NCBI GenBank assembly: GCA_963664845.1
Contig: OY761615.1
Location: forward strand, 2,480,001 to 2,544,000
DNA: 64,000 bases
Direction of reading: 5' to 3'
DNA from: CAIYTF01 sp963664845
GTDB taxonomy: Bacteria; Bacteroidota; Ignavibacteria; Ignavibacteriales; Ignavibacteriaceae
In this document: piece after piece, positions 24,857 through 33,651 of the stretch
Layout of the letters: each line of letters starts with the position of its first letter
Numbering within the stretch: the first letter of the stretch is position 1
Translations under genes and position numbers: made by a program
Notes under the pieces: model-generated
Database searches by the model: none
The model's input: only the letters and a program-made list of their open reading frames with translations
What the model was told of the DNA's origin: nothing

Positions 24857-27023
24857 CCTTCCGCTCCATTGCTTCCTGTTTTGGATACTGAATCCGGTGA
24901 TGATGCTGTCCGATAAGTGCTTCCATAAAAGCAGTTTTAATTTTCATAATATCACCAAACGTCAACGGGCTTTCATCCAATTGCCCGTCATCAATTCTCT
25001 TGTCGATCAAATTGGATATCATGTTCCCCACTTTTTCGGGTTCGGGATCTTTTATGGATTTTACCGCGGATTCACACGTATCAGCCAGCATAACAATGGC
25101 TGTTTCTTTGGTGTTTGGTTTTGGTCCCGGATACCGGTAGTCCGCGATGTTTACCTTTTCTTCGCCATACATTTTTTTTGCTTTTTCGTAGAAAAACGTC
25201 ATGACGGTTTTGCCATGATGCATGGGAATAAAATCGATTATCTCCTGCGGCAGTTTTCCCTGACGGGCAAAATCAATTCCCCGCTGAACATGCTCGCGAA
25301 TTGCTTTTGCACTCTCAAGAGGACCAAGCTCATCATGTATGTTGGCGGCATCTACCTGGTTTTCAACAAAATATTTGGGCGAGAACAGTTTGCCAATGTC
25401 ATGATAATAGGAACCGACGCGGGCCAAAAGTGAATTGGCGTTGATTGCCAGTGCAGCATTTTCGGCCAGATTGCCCATAGAAATGGAATGATTGAACGTG
25501 CCAGGAGCTTTTTTGGCCAGTTCACGCAGTAATGGCCTGTCAAAGTTAGATAATTCCAACAGGGTAAGATCAGTGGTAATTTTAAAGATGCGTTCAAAAA
25601 AAATAAGCAGTCCATACGTGAGTACCGGACTAATAACCGCATTAGTGGCCGCAACACCAAGTTCTGCAGAAACCATGTCAATGGTCGCAAAGCGTTCCAG
25701 CCCAAACGCGATAATGGTGAGGCTATACCCCAATAGTATATAAACAAACGACCTGAAAATTTGTGTCCGGTTTTTAATGTCCCTAACCGTATATACTGAA
25801 AGAGCGCCGGCAAAAACGTTCATTACCACAAACGGATAATCATTTCCCGTCAGCCCTCCAAGGATCAGCGAGAAAACGACTGTCGTATAAAAACCCACGC
25901 GCGAATCAAAAATGATGGTTACCAGCATCGATGCTGCAGGCAGGAAAACAAAAAACCTGAAAGCTGACGTCACGTGAAGCAGGTTCAGAATAAATGCAAC
26001 AAAACAGACCCACAGCAGGAGCAGTGCAAAAAGCGCCAGAGTCAGGTTGTTGTTGAACATTTTTTTCCTGAAAAGGAAAAGATAAATGCTGAAAAGAAGC
26101 AACAGGGCAAGCACGTGCAAAAATTTGCCCAACAACTGAAGCAATAAATTAACCGTCTCCATCTTCTCGCCTTTTTTGAGGCGATATGAGTCAATCTTCA
26201 ATTTCAGGTCAGGCGTAATACGGTCGTGCTTTGCAACAATACGTTCCCCTTCGTTCACAATGCCGGCGTATTTGGAAACCCGTTGTTTGGCTGAACGAAT
26301 TTCGTCCCTGGTGATCTTTGGCTGATAGATAATGTTTGGTGTTAGCAATTGAAGTGCATACTCTGTGACAAGTCTCTCATAGGGACTTTGTTGCAACGTT
26401 TTGTTCTTTAACAGCTTATCACGTAATTCCAGTGGTGTGCTATATTTTGAGGCAGCCTCGGTGGCTTCGATATTCCGGACCAGCAGCACCAGGCTGTCTC
26501 TGTCAATTCCAGCTTTGGAATCAATGACACCGGTTGCATACCATGACTCAAGTTTTTTCAGAACCGCGTTCTTCAATTCCTTCAAATGCGTTTCGGCATC
26601 AGCCCGGTTTTCATGCTCCTTCATGCGCATCGTTTTGGCATAGTCAAAAGCAGCAGAGGAGAATGATGAACTGTTCTCAGGCGTGGCCGTGCCGGACGCC
26701 AGAGCTTTTTCCAGCGTTTCTACGAATTTTCTGTGGAATTGTTCGAGGGTATCACGCGTTTTGGTGAGTGCCGTTTCATCATACAAATAAACCGGCAAAA
26801 TGCTTTTCGCTTTTAATGCTATTTCACGGTTGTATTCAAGACGATCCTTGAGCACTTCAAAACTAAATTCCGCATTCATATCCTCCTGCAGCCAAACTGA
26901 ACCGACGGCAACTTCGAACTCTATCGCCTCACCTCTGGGCATCATCAAAACGACCAGCAGAACCGTGAAGAGGAGGATCAAAATTTTAACGCGGATGCTT
27001 GTGGCAAGCCACTCGGAAGTCAT
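24849..27023 (-). CDS. 7TM-HD family protein, PgpH-like cyclic-di-AMP phosphodiesterase
   Basis: 724 residues in the standard order: an N-terminal membrane helix (14-28), an extracytoplasmic 7TMR-HDED domain (~35-290), seven membrane helices (~300-480), and a cytoplasmic HD domain. The HD motifs are RELAKKAPGTFNHSISMGNL, YYHDIGKLFSPKYF, FIPMHHGKTVMTFFYEKA and ADTCESAVKSIKDPEPEKV. In Listeria and others PgpH degrades c-di-AMP to pApA, controlling osmolyte and wall balance. No diadenylate cyclase is in the window, so this activity is by family only. It starts 3 bases after the HAD gene. Confidence 0.92.
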   Translation of the reverse strand: MTSEWLATSIRVKILILLFTVLLVVLMMPRGEAIEFEVAVGSVWLQEDMNAEFSFEVLKDRLEYNREIALKAKSILPVYLYDETALTKTRDTLEQFHRKFVETLEKALASGTATPENSSSFSSAAFDYAKTMRMKEHENRADAETHLKELKNAVLKKLESWYATGVIDSKAGIDRDSLVLLVRNIEATEAASKYSTPLELRDKLLKNKTLQQSPYERLVTEYALQLLTPNIIYQPKITRDEIRSAKQRVSKYAGIVNEGERIVAKHDRITPDLKLKIDSYRLKKGEKMETVNLLLQLLGKFLHVLALLLLFSIYLFLFRKKMFNNNLTLALFALLLLWVCFVAFILNLLHVTSAFRFFVFLPAASMLVTIIFDSRVGFYTTVVFSLILGGLTGNDYPFVVMNVFAGALSVYTVRDIKNRTQIFRSFVYILLGYSLTIIAFGLERFATIDMVSAELGVAATNAVISPVLTYGLLIFFERIFKITTDLTLLELSNFDRPLLRELAKKAPGTFNHSISMGNLAENAALAINANSLLARVGSYYHDIGKLFSPKYFVENQVDAANIHDELGPLESAKAIREHVQRGIDFARQGKLPQEIIDFIPMHHGKTVMTFFYEKAKKMYGEEKVNIADYRYPGPKPNTKETAIVMLADTCESAVKSIKDPEPEKVGNMISNLIDKRIDDGQLDESPLTFGDIMKIKTAFMEALIGQHHHRIQYPKQEAMERKDG

Positions 27024-27026
27024 AAC

Positions 27027-27872
27027 TTATGATTTAGCTTTTAATACTGCTTCAAGAAACTCCGCTACACCATCAGCATTGTTATCGCGCTTGGTGATGA
27101 GATCTGCTCTGTCTTTCAGATCGCCGACTGCATTATCCAGAGCTACCTTTACTGCGCGGGTATCAAAAAGCGAAATATCATTATACCAGTCGCCCACTAC
27201 TGCGGTTTCCCGGATGGCTATCTTGAGATGCCTGATCAAACGCATAAGGCCAGACGCCTTCGTGGAGCCCTTCCTTTTAACTTCGAGATAATATATTCCC
27301 TCGTTGGAAAGTGACTTTGAGTAACTTGTTATAAGCCCCCAGGTATGAGGGAAAGAAAGCATTTTCTTTATATACTTCAGATTCTGGCGCATATCACTGA
27401 TAAACAAAATCTCAAGCGTCTTGTCGATCAAATGAGTATAGGAATCAATTTCCTGGAATTTGGCACCAAACTTATCTATGAGATCTGGCACAATGGCATT
27501 ATGCTCCGTATAATATATGGCTTCAGGATGGCAAAGGGCAAATTTCACCAGATACCGTTCGGCATATTCAATTGCTTTTGCCACTTTCTTCGACGATATA
27601 TAGGTTTCCGAGATGACATCGCCATTCGGAAATCCCTTGATAAAGGCACCATCCATTGAAATCAACGGAGTGTTTAGTCCGAGTTCTTCGGCATATTGCG
27701 TCAAAGCAGAATAGAGCCTGCCGCTTGCGAACGTAAACAGGACACCCTTCTTTTGCAATTCTTTTATCAGTCGAACAGATTCTTTCCCAATTTCTCCTGT
27801 GTCATCCAGAAGAGTGCCGTCAAGATCAAAAACGATTAGTTTGAGCCTTCTCAGTTCCCCGTTATCTACCAT
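27027..27872 (-). CDS. HAD-superfamily (Cof-type) sugar phosphatase
   Basis: 281 residues with the Cof-type HAD layout: nucleophile motif LIVFDLDGTLLDD at the N-terminus, TFASGRLYSALTQYAEELGL (motif II region), the C2 cap domain in the middle, and the acidic motif III/IV VVGDWYNDISLFDTRAVKVA followed by ITKRDNNADGVAEFLEAVL. It should dephosphorylate sugar phosphates or similar small molecules in the cytoplasm. It is the first gene of the run that goes on to the 7TM-HD, xerD and glycan-export genes. Nothing is recognised in 27873-28061. Confidence 0.92.
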   Translation of the reverse strand: MVDNGELRRLKLIVFDLDGTLLDDTGEIGKESVRLIKELQKKGVLFTFASGRLYSALTQYAEELGLNTPLISMDGAFIKGFPNGDVISETYISSKKVAKAIEYAERYLVKFALCHPEAIYYTEHNAIVPDLIDKFGAKFQEIDSYTHLIDKTLEILFISDMRQNLKYIKKMLSFPHTWGLITSYSKSLSNEGIYYLEVKRKGSTKASGLMRLIRHLKIAIRETAVVGDWYNDISLFDTRAVKVALDNAVGDLKDRADLITKRDNNADGVAEFLEAVLKAKS

Positions 27873-28061
27873 TGGGCAGCAACCACAACGGGAACCCGTT
27901 TGTTATAATTATAATCATGTTTTCTAAAAAATGTTTAATAAATGAACCACTCCGGGCCTCTTTTAATCCCATAATGGATAGTTGTCAATATGTTCAAAAC
28001 CAATCAAGTCAAATACGCAAGTGCGTACTATGCAGCACTGTCAAAGGTAATGCCGGCAGCC

Positions 28062-28415
28062 TTAAAACCTGCCACTTTGTTTGATGCTCTGAATTGCTTC
28101 TTCGCGGCTTCCGGAAAAAAACAATGCCCGATCCAGTTTTGTAATCTCAAGAAGATGTTTGATCTTGACTGAAGGAATAATAAAGTATATCCCGTTGTTT
28201 TCATCAATCAAGCGCTTTGCAACCAACAATACACTTAGCCCTGAACTGTCACAACTGTCAACATCGCTGAGATCCATTACCATAGCGTTGATCCTATCAT
28301 GTACAATATAATCGGTCAATTCTCCTTTGAGGAGACCGGAATTACTTGTGTCCAGCTTTCGTTCCTGCAGTTTAAAGACAGGAATTTCATCAATTATTTC
28401 TTTCAGGAACCGCAT
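28062..28415 (-). CDS. STAS-domain anti-anti-sigma-like protein
   Basis: 117 residues forming a single STAS domain of the SpoIIAA/RsbV type. INAMVMDLSDVDSCDSSGLS gives the phosphorylatable Ser (57 or 58) at the expected place before the second helix, followed by VLLVAKRLI. Such proteins switch partner by phosphorylation from a HATPase-type kinase such as RsbW. No cognate kinase or phosphatase is near. It lies 11 bases after the orphan gene behind ligA, so it seems co-transcribed with these. Confidence 0.85.
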   Translation of the reverse strand: MRFLKEIIDEIPVFKLQERKLDTSNSGLLKGELTDYIVHDRINAMVMDLSDVDSCDSSGLSVLLVAKRLIDENNGIYFIIPSVKIKHLLEITKLDRALFFSGSREEAIQSIKQSGRF

Positions 28416-28426
28416 ATCCGTTTGTA

Positions 28427-28951
28427 TTATAAGCTAAAGAGTAAATCTACGTAATTTTGAGGAATTGTTGACTGTTCTTCGTTAATTTTTTGCATCCGGA
28501 TGGAATAGGATTGTTCGAAAAATTTCCGGCACAGGCCAGCCTTAAACATCGCTTTCACGGGTAAAGCACAAAAAGAGGTGAAACAACTGTCTGAAACGTC
28601 CAGATCTATCACCAAATCAGCCGGAAATGAACGAAGTTTCTTCAGAAATGCGAATTTGGGGATCTTCTTGAATAAAAGGTCAGTATCATAGTATTCTTCA
28701 AAATGGATCTTGTAATCATTGGGGAAACTGCACCGAGAATGGTGGTGCAGGAGCACCGTGACCTTTTTCCCCGATTCAACGAGTGCCCGGACCGGGGCCA
28801 CGGTTGCATCGGCAGCGTTCTCATCCAAGGGAATGATAACCAGCACTTTCTCAACCTGCGCGAACAAATTTCTGAATGACTTGGTCGTCGGTTCCTCACT
28901 CCAGAACACAGCGCACAAGAAATAGTATATCCGTAGGATAAAGTCCATCAT
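28427..28951 (-). CDS. Conserved-looking protein of unknown function
   Basis: 174 residues, family not recognised. It reads as an alpha/beta, Rossmann-like half domain: KVLVIIPLDENAADATVAPV and KKVTVLLHHHSRC, then DLVIDLDVSDSCFTSFCALP and KAMFKAGLC. This order recalls the N-terminal half of GT9 heptosyltransferases (strand, acidic strand, then a gatekeeper segment) but the donor-binding half is missing. An aromatic N-terminus (FILRIYYFLCAVFW) might touch the membrane. It overlaps the ligA stop as ATGA and precedes the STAS gene. A truncated glycosyltransferase fold is a guess. Confidence 0.7.
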   Translation of the reverse strand: MMDFILRIYYFLCAVFWSEEPTTKSFRNLFAQVEKVLVIIPLDENAADATVAPVRALVESGKKVTVLLHHHSRCSFPNDYKIHFEEYYDTDLLFKKIPKFAFLKKLRSFPADLVIDLDVSDSCFTSFCALPVKAMFKAGLCRKFFEQSYSIRMQKINEEQSTIPQNYVDLLFSL

Positions 28952-30984
28952 TCTCCTGCACTTTCTTCCAAATAGTTGATAAATTCTTCTTCACTCAAAA
29001 CACGAACATTAAGCTCCTGAGCCTTTTTCAACTTTGAACCTGCATTCTCGCCCGCTATCACGTAATCTGTTTTCTTGCTTACGCTGGAAGATGTCTTGCC
29101 GCCCAAACCGGCAATTTTGGCTGCAGCATCATCACGGGAAAGAGCCTGCATTGAGCCGGTAAGCACAAACGTTTTCCCCAGAAAGAAATTCTCTTTTATC
29201 ACGGCGCGTTCACCGCGGGTGAAATTCAAACCAAATGTCTTTAACTGCTGAATAAGCTCCCGGTTCTTCTGGTCATCGAAAAAAGAACGAATGCTTTTGC
29301 TTATACTCTCACCGATCTCATGAACCGCCATTATCTCTTCTTCGCGCGCATTCATCAGTTCATCCATATCAGCAAAATGTTCAGCAAGCTTTTTTGCCGC
29401 ACCGGCACCCACATAGCGAATTCCAAGCGCGAATAGCACTTTGGCAAATGGTTGCTTTTTGCTTTCTTCAATGGCGGTGAGCAAATTGTCAATACTCTTC
29501 CGTCCAAACCGGTCAAGTTGAATAAGCTCGTCGTGATGTTCTTTCAGAGCATAAATATCCGAAAAAGTTTTTAGAAATCCCTTTTCAACAAACTGATCTA
29601 CCAGCGATTCGCCCAATCCTTCAATATCCATTGCGCCGCGTGATGCAAAATGAACCAGCTTTCCCTTTATTTGTTCGGGACAACTGGCATTCTGACAATA
29701 GAGCGCGGCCTCTTCAGGATCCTGACTGGCAGGCTCTCCACAAACCGGACATCTTTCCGGAGGCAGTGTTTTTCCGGAATCCACCGGCCTTGCTTCCAGC
29801 ACAACGGCAACAACCTTCGGTATTACATCACCGCCTTTTTCGATAAGGACAGTATCGCCTTCACGAATATCCTTGCGGACAATTTCATCAAAGTTATGCA
29901 ATGTTGCTCTGCTGATAGTGCTGCCGGCCAGGAATACAGGACGCAATTCAGCCACAGGCGTTATGGCGCCGGTGCGCCCAACTTGCCAGGTAATTTTTTC
30001 AAGCACTGTGCTTGCCTGTTTGGCTTTGAATTTAAATGCTGTTGCCCAACGCGGCGACTTTGCAATGCTGCCCAACTCACGCTGCTGCTCAAGTTTGTTT
30101 ACTTTAATAACAGCACCATCAATTTCGTAAGGAAGAGTTTCCCTCATTGCTTCGAACTCTTTGCACACTGCAATCACTTCTTCAATAGACACACACTTCC
30201 GGGACAACGGATTAACTCTGAAACCCATTGTACCAAGGGCTTTCAGATTTTCCTCATGGGAAGAGAAAGGAAGATTATGCCCCAGCAGGTAATAGGTAAA
30301 AATTTTAAGCGGGCGAGTTGCAACAATGGAAGGATCCTGCAGCTTTATGGTTCCCGCGGAAAAATTGCGGGGATTTGCGAATGTTTTCTCTCCGCGGCTC
30401 AAGCGGTCCGCATTCAATTTTTCAAAGTCACCGGTCTCCATGAATATCTCACCACGTACCTCAAAAGAGTGAAGGTGAAGTGCAGTAAGCGCTTTCTGAG
30501 TAACAACCAACGGAATAGATTTTATGGTGCGGATATTCGCCGTCACATCCTCACCTGTTTCACCGTCACCCCGCGTTGCAGCAGTCACCAATGCACCGTT
30601 CTCGTATCGTAGTGAAATTGAAACACCATCAATTTTAAATTCAACTATATATTGCACGTCTTCATTGGGACTGAGAATATCTTTCACCCTCCGGTCAAAA
30701 TCAGACAACTCACTTTCATCATAAGTGTTGGCAAGGCTGAGCATGGGAAACTGGTGTTTTATGGAGCCAAAATCTTTGGTAAGATCTCTGCCGACCCTCT
30801 GCGTGGGAGAATCAGGAGTAACAAACTGGGGAAATGCAGCCTCAAGCTTTTCAAGTTCTTTTATGAGTTGATCATATTCAAAATCGGCGATCACCGGGTC
30901 CGCGAGAACATAGTACCGATGATCGTGATAATGAATCAGCTCTTTTAGTTCATCAATTCTGTTTCGGCTCTGTCCTTCAGTCAT
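28948..30984 (-). CDS. ligA: NAD-dependent DNA ligase
   Basis: Seals nicks in replication and repair using NAD. 678 residues, the usual length. Domain Ia LIHYHDHRYYVLADPVIADF; adenylation motif VEFKIDGVSISL with Lys 117; OB fold with GGDVIPKVVAVV; zinc finger CPVCGEPA and CQNASCPEQIKGKLVHFASR; HhH repeats FALGIRYVGAGAAKKLAEHF; C-terminal BRCT starting at GKTFVLTGSMQALSRDDAAA and GSKLKKAQELNVRVLSEEEF. All catalytic parts are intact. The ATG at 30984 is 28 bases after the RodZ-like gene. Confidence 0.98.
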   Translation of the reverse strand: MTEGQSRNRIDELKELIHYHDHRYYVLADPVIADFEYDQLIKELEKLEAAFPQFVTPDSPTQRVGRDLTKDFGSIKHQFPMLSLANTYDESELSDFDRRVKDILSPNEDVQYIVEFKIDGVSISLRYENGALVTAATRGDGETGEDVTANIRTIKSIPLVVTQKALTALHLHSFEVRGEIFMETGDFEKLNADRLSRGEKTFANPRNFSAGTIKLQDPSIVATRPLKIFTYYLLGHNLPFSSHEENLKALGTMGFRVNPLSRKCVSIEEVIAVCKEFEAMRETLPYEIDGAVIKVNKLEQQRELGSIAKSPRWATAFKFKAKQASTVLEKITWQVGRTGAITPVAELRPVFLAGSTISRATLHNFDEIVRKDIREGDTVLIEKGGDVIPKVVAVVLEARPVDSGKTLPPERCPVCGEPASQDPEEAALYCQNASCPEQIKGKLVHFASRGAMDIEGLGESLVDQFVEKGFLKTFSDIYALKEHHDELIQLDRFGRKSIDNLLTAIEESKKQPFAKVLFALGIRYVGAGAAKKLAEHFADMDELMNAREEEIMAVHEIGESISKSIRSFFDDQKNRELIQQLKTFGLNFTRGERAVIKENFFLGKTFVLTGSMQALSRDDAAAKIAGLGGKTSSSVSKKTDYVIAGENAGSKLKKAQELNVRVLSEEEFINYLEESAGE

Positions 30985-31011
30985 TGTACATCTTGCTCAG
31001 AAAAGAACGCT

Positions 31012-32202
31012 TTATTTCTTTTTCTTTTTGGTTTCGGACGACTCAGACGGGTATGCCAATACTTTCACAGTATCTTTGGTTATCTCCAACCGTGTGCTGC
31101 TGCCCGTGCCTTTCTTCTCAAAGGTCACCTCTTTATTGTTAAGCAACAGCCTTACCGCCGGGGCATTACCAACATTCAACAAAAACTTGTGAGCAGCTTT
31201 GAACTCAACCGGATCGGAATTTTTACTGAACGTGTTTTCCGAGACCTCGCCGGCACTGTCTGGTTTCACCGATACCCAACAGACATCAGAAAACTCCATG
31301 CGAAGCACCAGACTGTCGCCGGCCGGAAGAAGTGCCTGTTTGGCGGGCTCTTCATAGCGGGTGGTTCCGGTGTCCTGATAGGATGCGTCACTCATTCCTT
31401 CAACAACAATTTTCTTGCTCTCGGATGATTCATAGATAGCCACGCATACAACAATGAGGATCAGGAACGAAAGCGAAGCAAACATAATAATGCGTTTTTG
31501 CATTGCATTAAGCTGACGTTTTTTGCGTGGAGGCGGTTCAAGTGTATCATCAAATCGTCTGACCGGTTCAGTTCTTGCATATTGGATAGGCGGAACGGCA
31601 ATTGTCGGCGCAGGTACGGGTTGAACCGGCGGCGCTGCCTGAGGCTGCACGACGACAGTTTCAGGCTCTTGAAGCGGAGGAGCGGATGTAATAACAGGTT
31701 GTGCCGGTTCTTCAGGAGGTAAACCATCAAACAAGTCAACCGGCAAAGCTCTTACCACTGGTGTAGGAACCGGCGGCGAAGTTACCGGAGTTACCGGAAC
31801 CGGAGATGGCGCTACGGGTTCTATTACCGCGGTGGTTCGCGTTTTCGGTGCCTGTGGCATTGAATATCCCACGGGAACAGATGGTGGAACCGCCGGTGCG
31901 GGAGCTTTTGCAACCGGAGGAGCCGGTTTGGGAACCGGGGCTTCAAATGATACTTCGTCGACGCTCCGGCCTTCCGCGGCAAGCTGGTATTTCCTGAGGG
32001 CAATTTCATCACTCAACCCAACCGCTTTTGCGTATGCCTTAACGAACGCCTTCACATACAGTTCCTGCAGAAAAGTGAAATCACCAGACTCCATTTGGCG
32101 CAGATATGCAAGGTCCATTCTAATTAATTTTGCTAAAGCCTCCTGCGACAGCCCTTTTTTTTCCCGGGCTTCTTTTAGTTGAGCGGCTAATCTTTCAAAC
32201 AT
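31012..32202 (-). CDS. RodZ-like cytoskeletal adaptor (HTH - TM - DUF4115)
   Basis: 396 residues. An N-terminal helix-turn-helix (8-75: LKEAREKKGLSQEALAKLI, YLRQMESGDFTFL, YVKAFVKAYAKAVGL) is the MreB-binding domain of RodZ. A Pro/Val/Ala-rich linker spans ~88-225. One membrane helix follows at ~238-260 (IIMFASLSFLILIVVCVAIY), then a periplasmic DUF4115-type domain (SLVLRMEFSDVCWVSVKPDS) and a Lys-rich end. In E. coli RodZ the proline-rich part is outside the membrane; here it lies on the cytoplasmic side. ATG 32202 has AGGT upstream. A role in cell shape is inferred. Confidence 0.88.
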   Translation of the reverse strand: MFERLAAQLKEAREKKGLSQEALAKLIRMDLAYLRQMESGDFTFLQELYVKAFVKAYAKAVGLSDEIALRKYQLAAEGRSVDEVSFEAPVPKPAPPVAKAPAPAVPPSVPVGYSMPQAPKTRTTAVIEPVAPSPVPVTPVTSPPVPTPVVRALPVDLFDGLPPEEPAQPVITSAPPLQEPETVVVQPQAAPPVQPVPAPTIAVPPIQYARTEPVRRFDDTLEPPPRKKRQLNAMQKRIIMFASLSFLILIVVCVAIYESSESKKIVVEGMSDASYQDTGTTRYEEPAKQALLPAGDSLVLRMEFSDVCWVSVKPDSAGEVSENTFSKNSDPVEFKAAHKFLLNVGNAPAVRLLLNNKEVTFEKKGTGSSTRLEITKDTVKVLAYPSESSETKKKKK

Positions 32203-32247
32203 GTTTCTACCTATTATAATAATTTTCCGGAGGTGAACAGTTTTAGT

Positions 32248-33651
32248 TTAATTTTTTTTTCTGAGACGTGCCGAAAAGGCCCCGTCTATTTTATGAATAT
32301 TGGGATACGTCTGAACACAACCGTTCGCATCAACCACATCCGGGCTAACGAATTGATCGGCTGGCTCAATGGCAAACTCAGGGTTATCTGCCAAAAACTT
32401 ATACAGAACTCCCGTTGTTTCTTCACTCTCAATTGTGCAAACACTATATACCAAAATGCCTCCGGGGTTAATCATTTTAGCAGTGTGATTCAATAAGTCC
32501 AATTGCAAAATACTCAGTTGCTGAATATCGAGCAGCTCTTTTTTCCATTTAATGTCCGGTTTTTTGGAAAGCGTTCCAAATCCCGAGCATGGTGCGTCAA
32601 TCAGTGCCGCGTCATACATGCCTTCATTAAACTCCAACGCATCTTTCTCGATTGCTCTCACTATGGTGATCCCCAGCCGGTCCAGATTTTTTCGTAAAAT
32701 ATTTAATCGTGCATCGAAACGGTCAACAGAAACAATTTCACCGGTGTTATTCATCAGATTGGCTATATAGGCTGACTTTCCTCCCGGTGCGGAACAAAGG
32801 TCAAGCACCTTCATACCCGGCTTCGGATCCAGCAGCCTGCACGCAAGCCCGGCGCTTTCGTCCTGAACAGTGAAATAGCCTTCCACAAAATATTGCCACT
32901 GCAATATGTTGGCCTGTGACACAATTTTGATAAAATCAGGGAGGAATTTCCCGGGTTGAAATTTGATGTTTACGGAATCGCATAACAGTTTGCATTCCTC
33001 GATGGAAATTTTCTGTGTATTGAGCCGTAAGGTTAAACTTGGGCGTTCGTTGTTAGCCTGCATGAGCGCAACAGTGAAGTCGATGCCGAACCGACTCATC
33101 CAGCGCCTCACCATCCATGTAGGATGGGAGTAATACGTTGAAAAATAGCCCAGAAGATTTGCCGCAGGATCAGGATACCGCAATGAATTTTTGTTTCTGA
33201 TAATATTTCGCAATACGGCATTGGAGATATCGGCAGGTTTCTGCCCGTGCAACCGTTTTACAAATTCTACCGCTTCATTAACAGCGGCGTATTCCGGAAC
33301 TTTGTCCAGAAACAAGATTTGATAGAGAGCAACGCGGAGCGCGTTTTTGAGAATGGGAATGGCTTTTGAAAACTGTCCTTTGTAAAAACCACTGAGTATC
33401 CAGTCGAGACGCCCCTGCCAGCGGACAACACCGTGAACAATTTCAAAGAGCAATGCTTTATCCTGCACCGAAAGCTCGAGATATCTCAGTTCATGATCGA
33501 GCAGCTTTTCGAGATACGAGTCAGTCCGCTCAACACGACTAAGAATTTTAATAGCCGTACCACGTATGCCCGTGTACAGATCCTTGACTACATGCGCCGA
33601 TGATGATGAAACCGGCGTTTCAGTCAGGTTATCCTCTTTTTCTTCGCTCAA
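32248..33651 (-). CDS. rsmB: 16S rRNA (cytosine-967-C5)-methyltransferase
   Basis: 467 residues. N-terminal NusB-like domain (about 25-165) with KILSRVERTDSYLEKLLDHE and VALYQILFLDKVPEYAAVNE; C-terminal m5C methyltransferase with the SAM site VLDLCSAPGGKSAYIANLM, DAALIDAPCSGFGTLSKKPD with the first Cys, and LVYSVCTIESEETTGV with the catalytic Cys. It modifies C967 of 16S rRNA. The start is TTG 33651, inside the end of the upstream gene by 23 bases; no in-frame ATG fits. The first ~24 residues are Ser/Glu-rich and unusual for the family. Confidence 0.94.
   Translation of the reverse strand: MSEEKEDNLTETPVSSSSAHVVKDLYTGIRGTAIKILSRVERTDSYLEKLLDHELRYLELSVQDKALLFEIVHGVVRWQGRLDWILSGFYKGQFSKAIPILKNALRVALYQILFLDKVPEYAAVNEAVEFVKRLHGQKPADISNAVLRNIIRNKNSLRYPDPAANLLGYFSTYYSHPTWMVRRWMSRFGIDFTVALMQANNERPSLTLRLNTQKISIEECKLLCDSVNIKFQPGKFLPDFIKIVSQANILQWQYFVEGYFTVQDESAGLACRLLDPKPGMKVLDLCSAPGGKSAYIANLMNNTGEIVSVDRFDARLNILRKNLDRLGITIVRAIEKDALEFNEGMYDAALIDAPCSGFGTLSKKPDIKWKKELLDIQQLSILQLDLLNHTAKMINPGGILVYSVCTIESEETTGVLYKFLADNPEFAIEPADQFVSPDVVDANGCVQTYPNIHKIDGAFSARLRKKN

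Noticed and set aside
29650..30612. 320-codon frame antisense to ligA
   Set aside because: It is a mirror of the strongly conserved ligA coding sequence and has Cys/His/Phe-rich composition typical of shadow frames.
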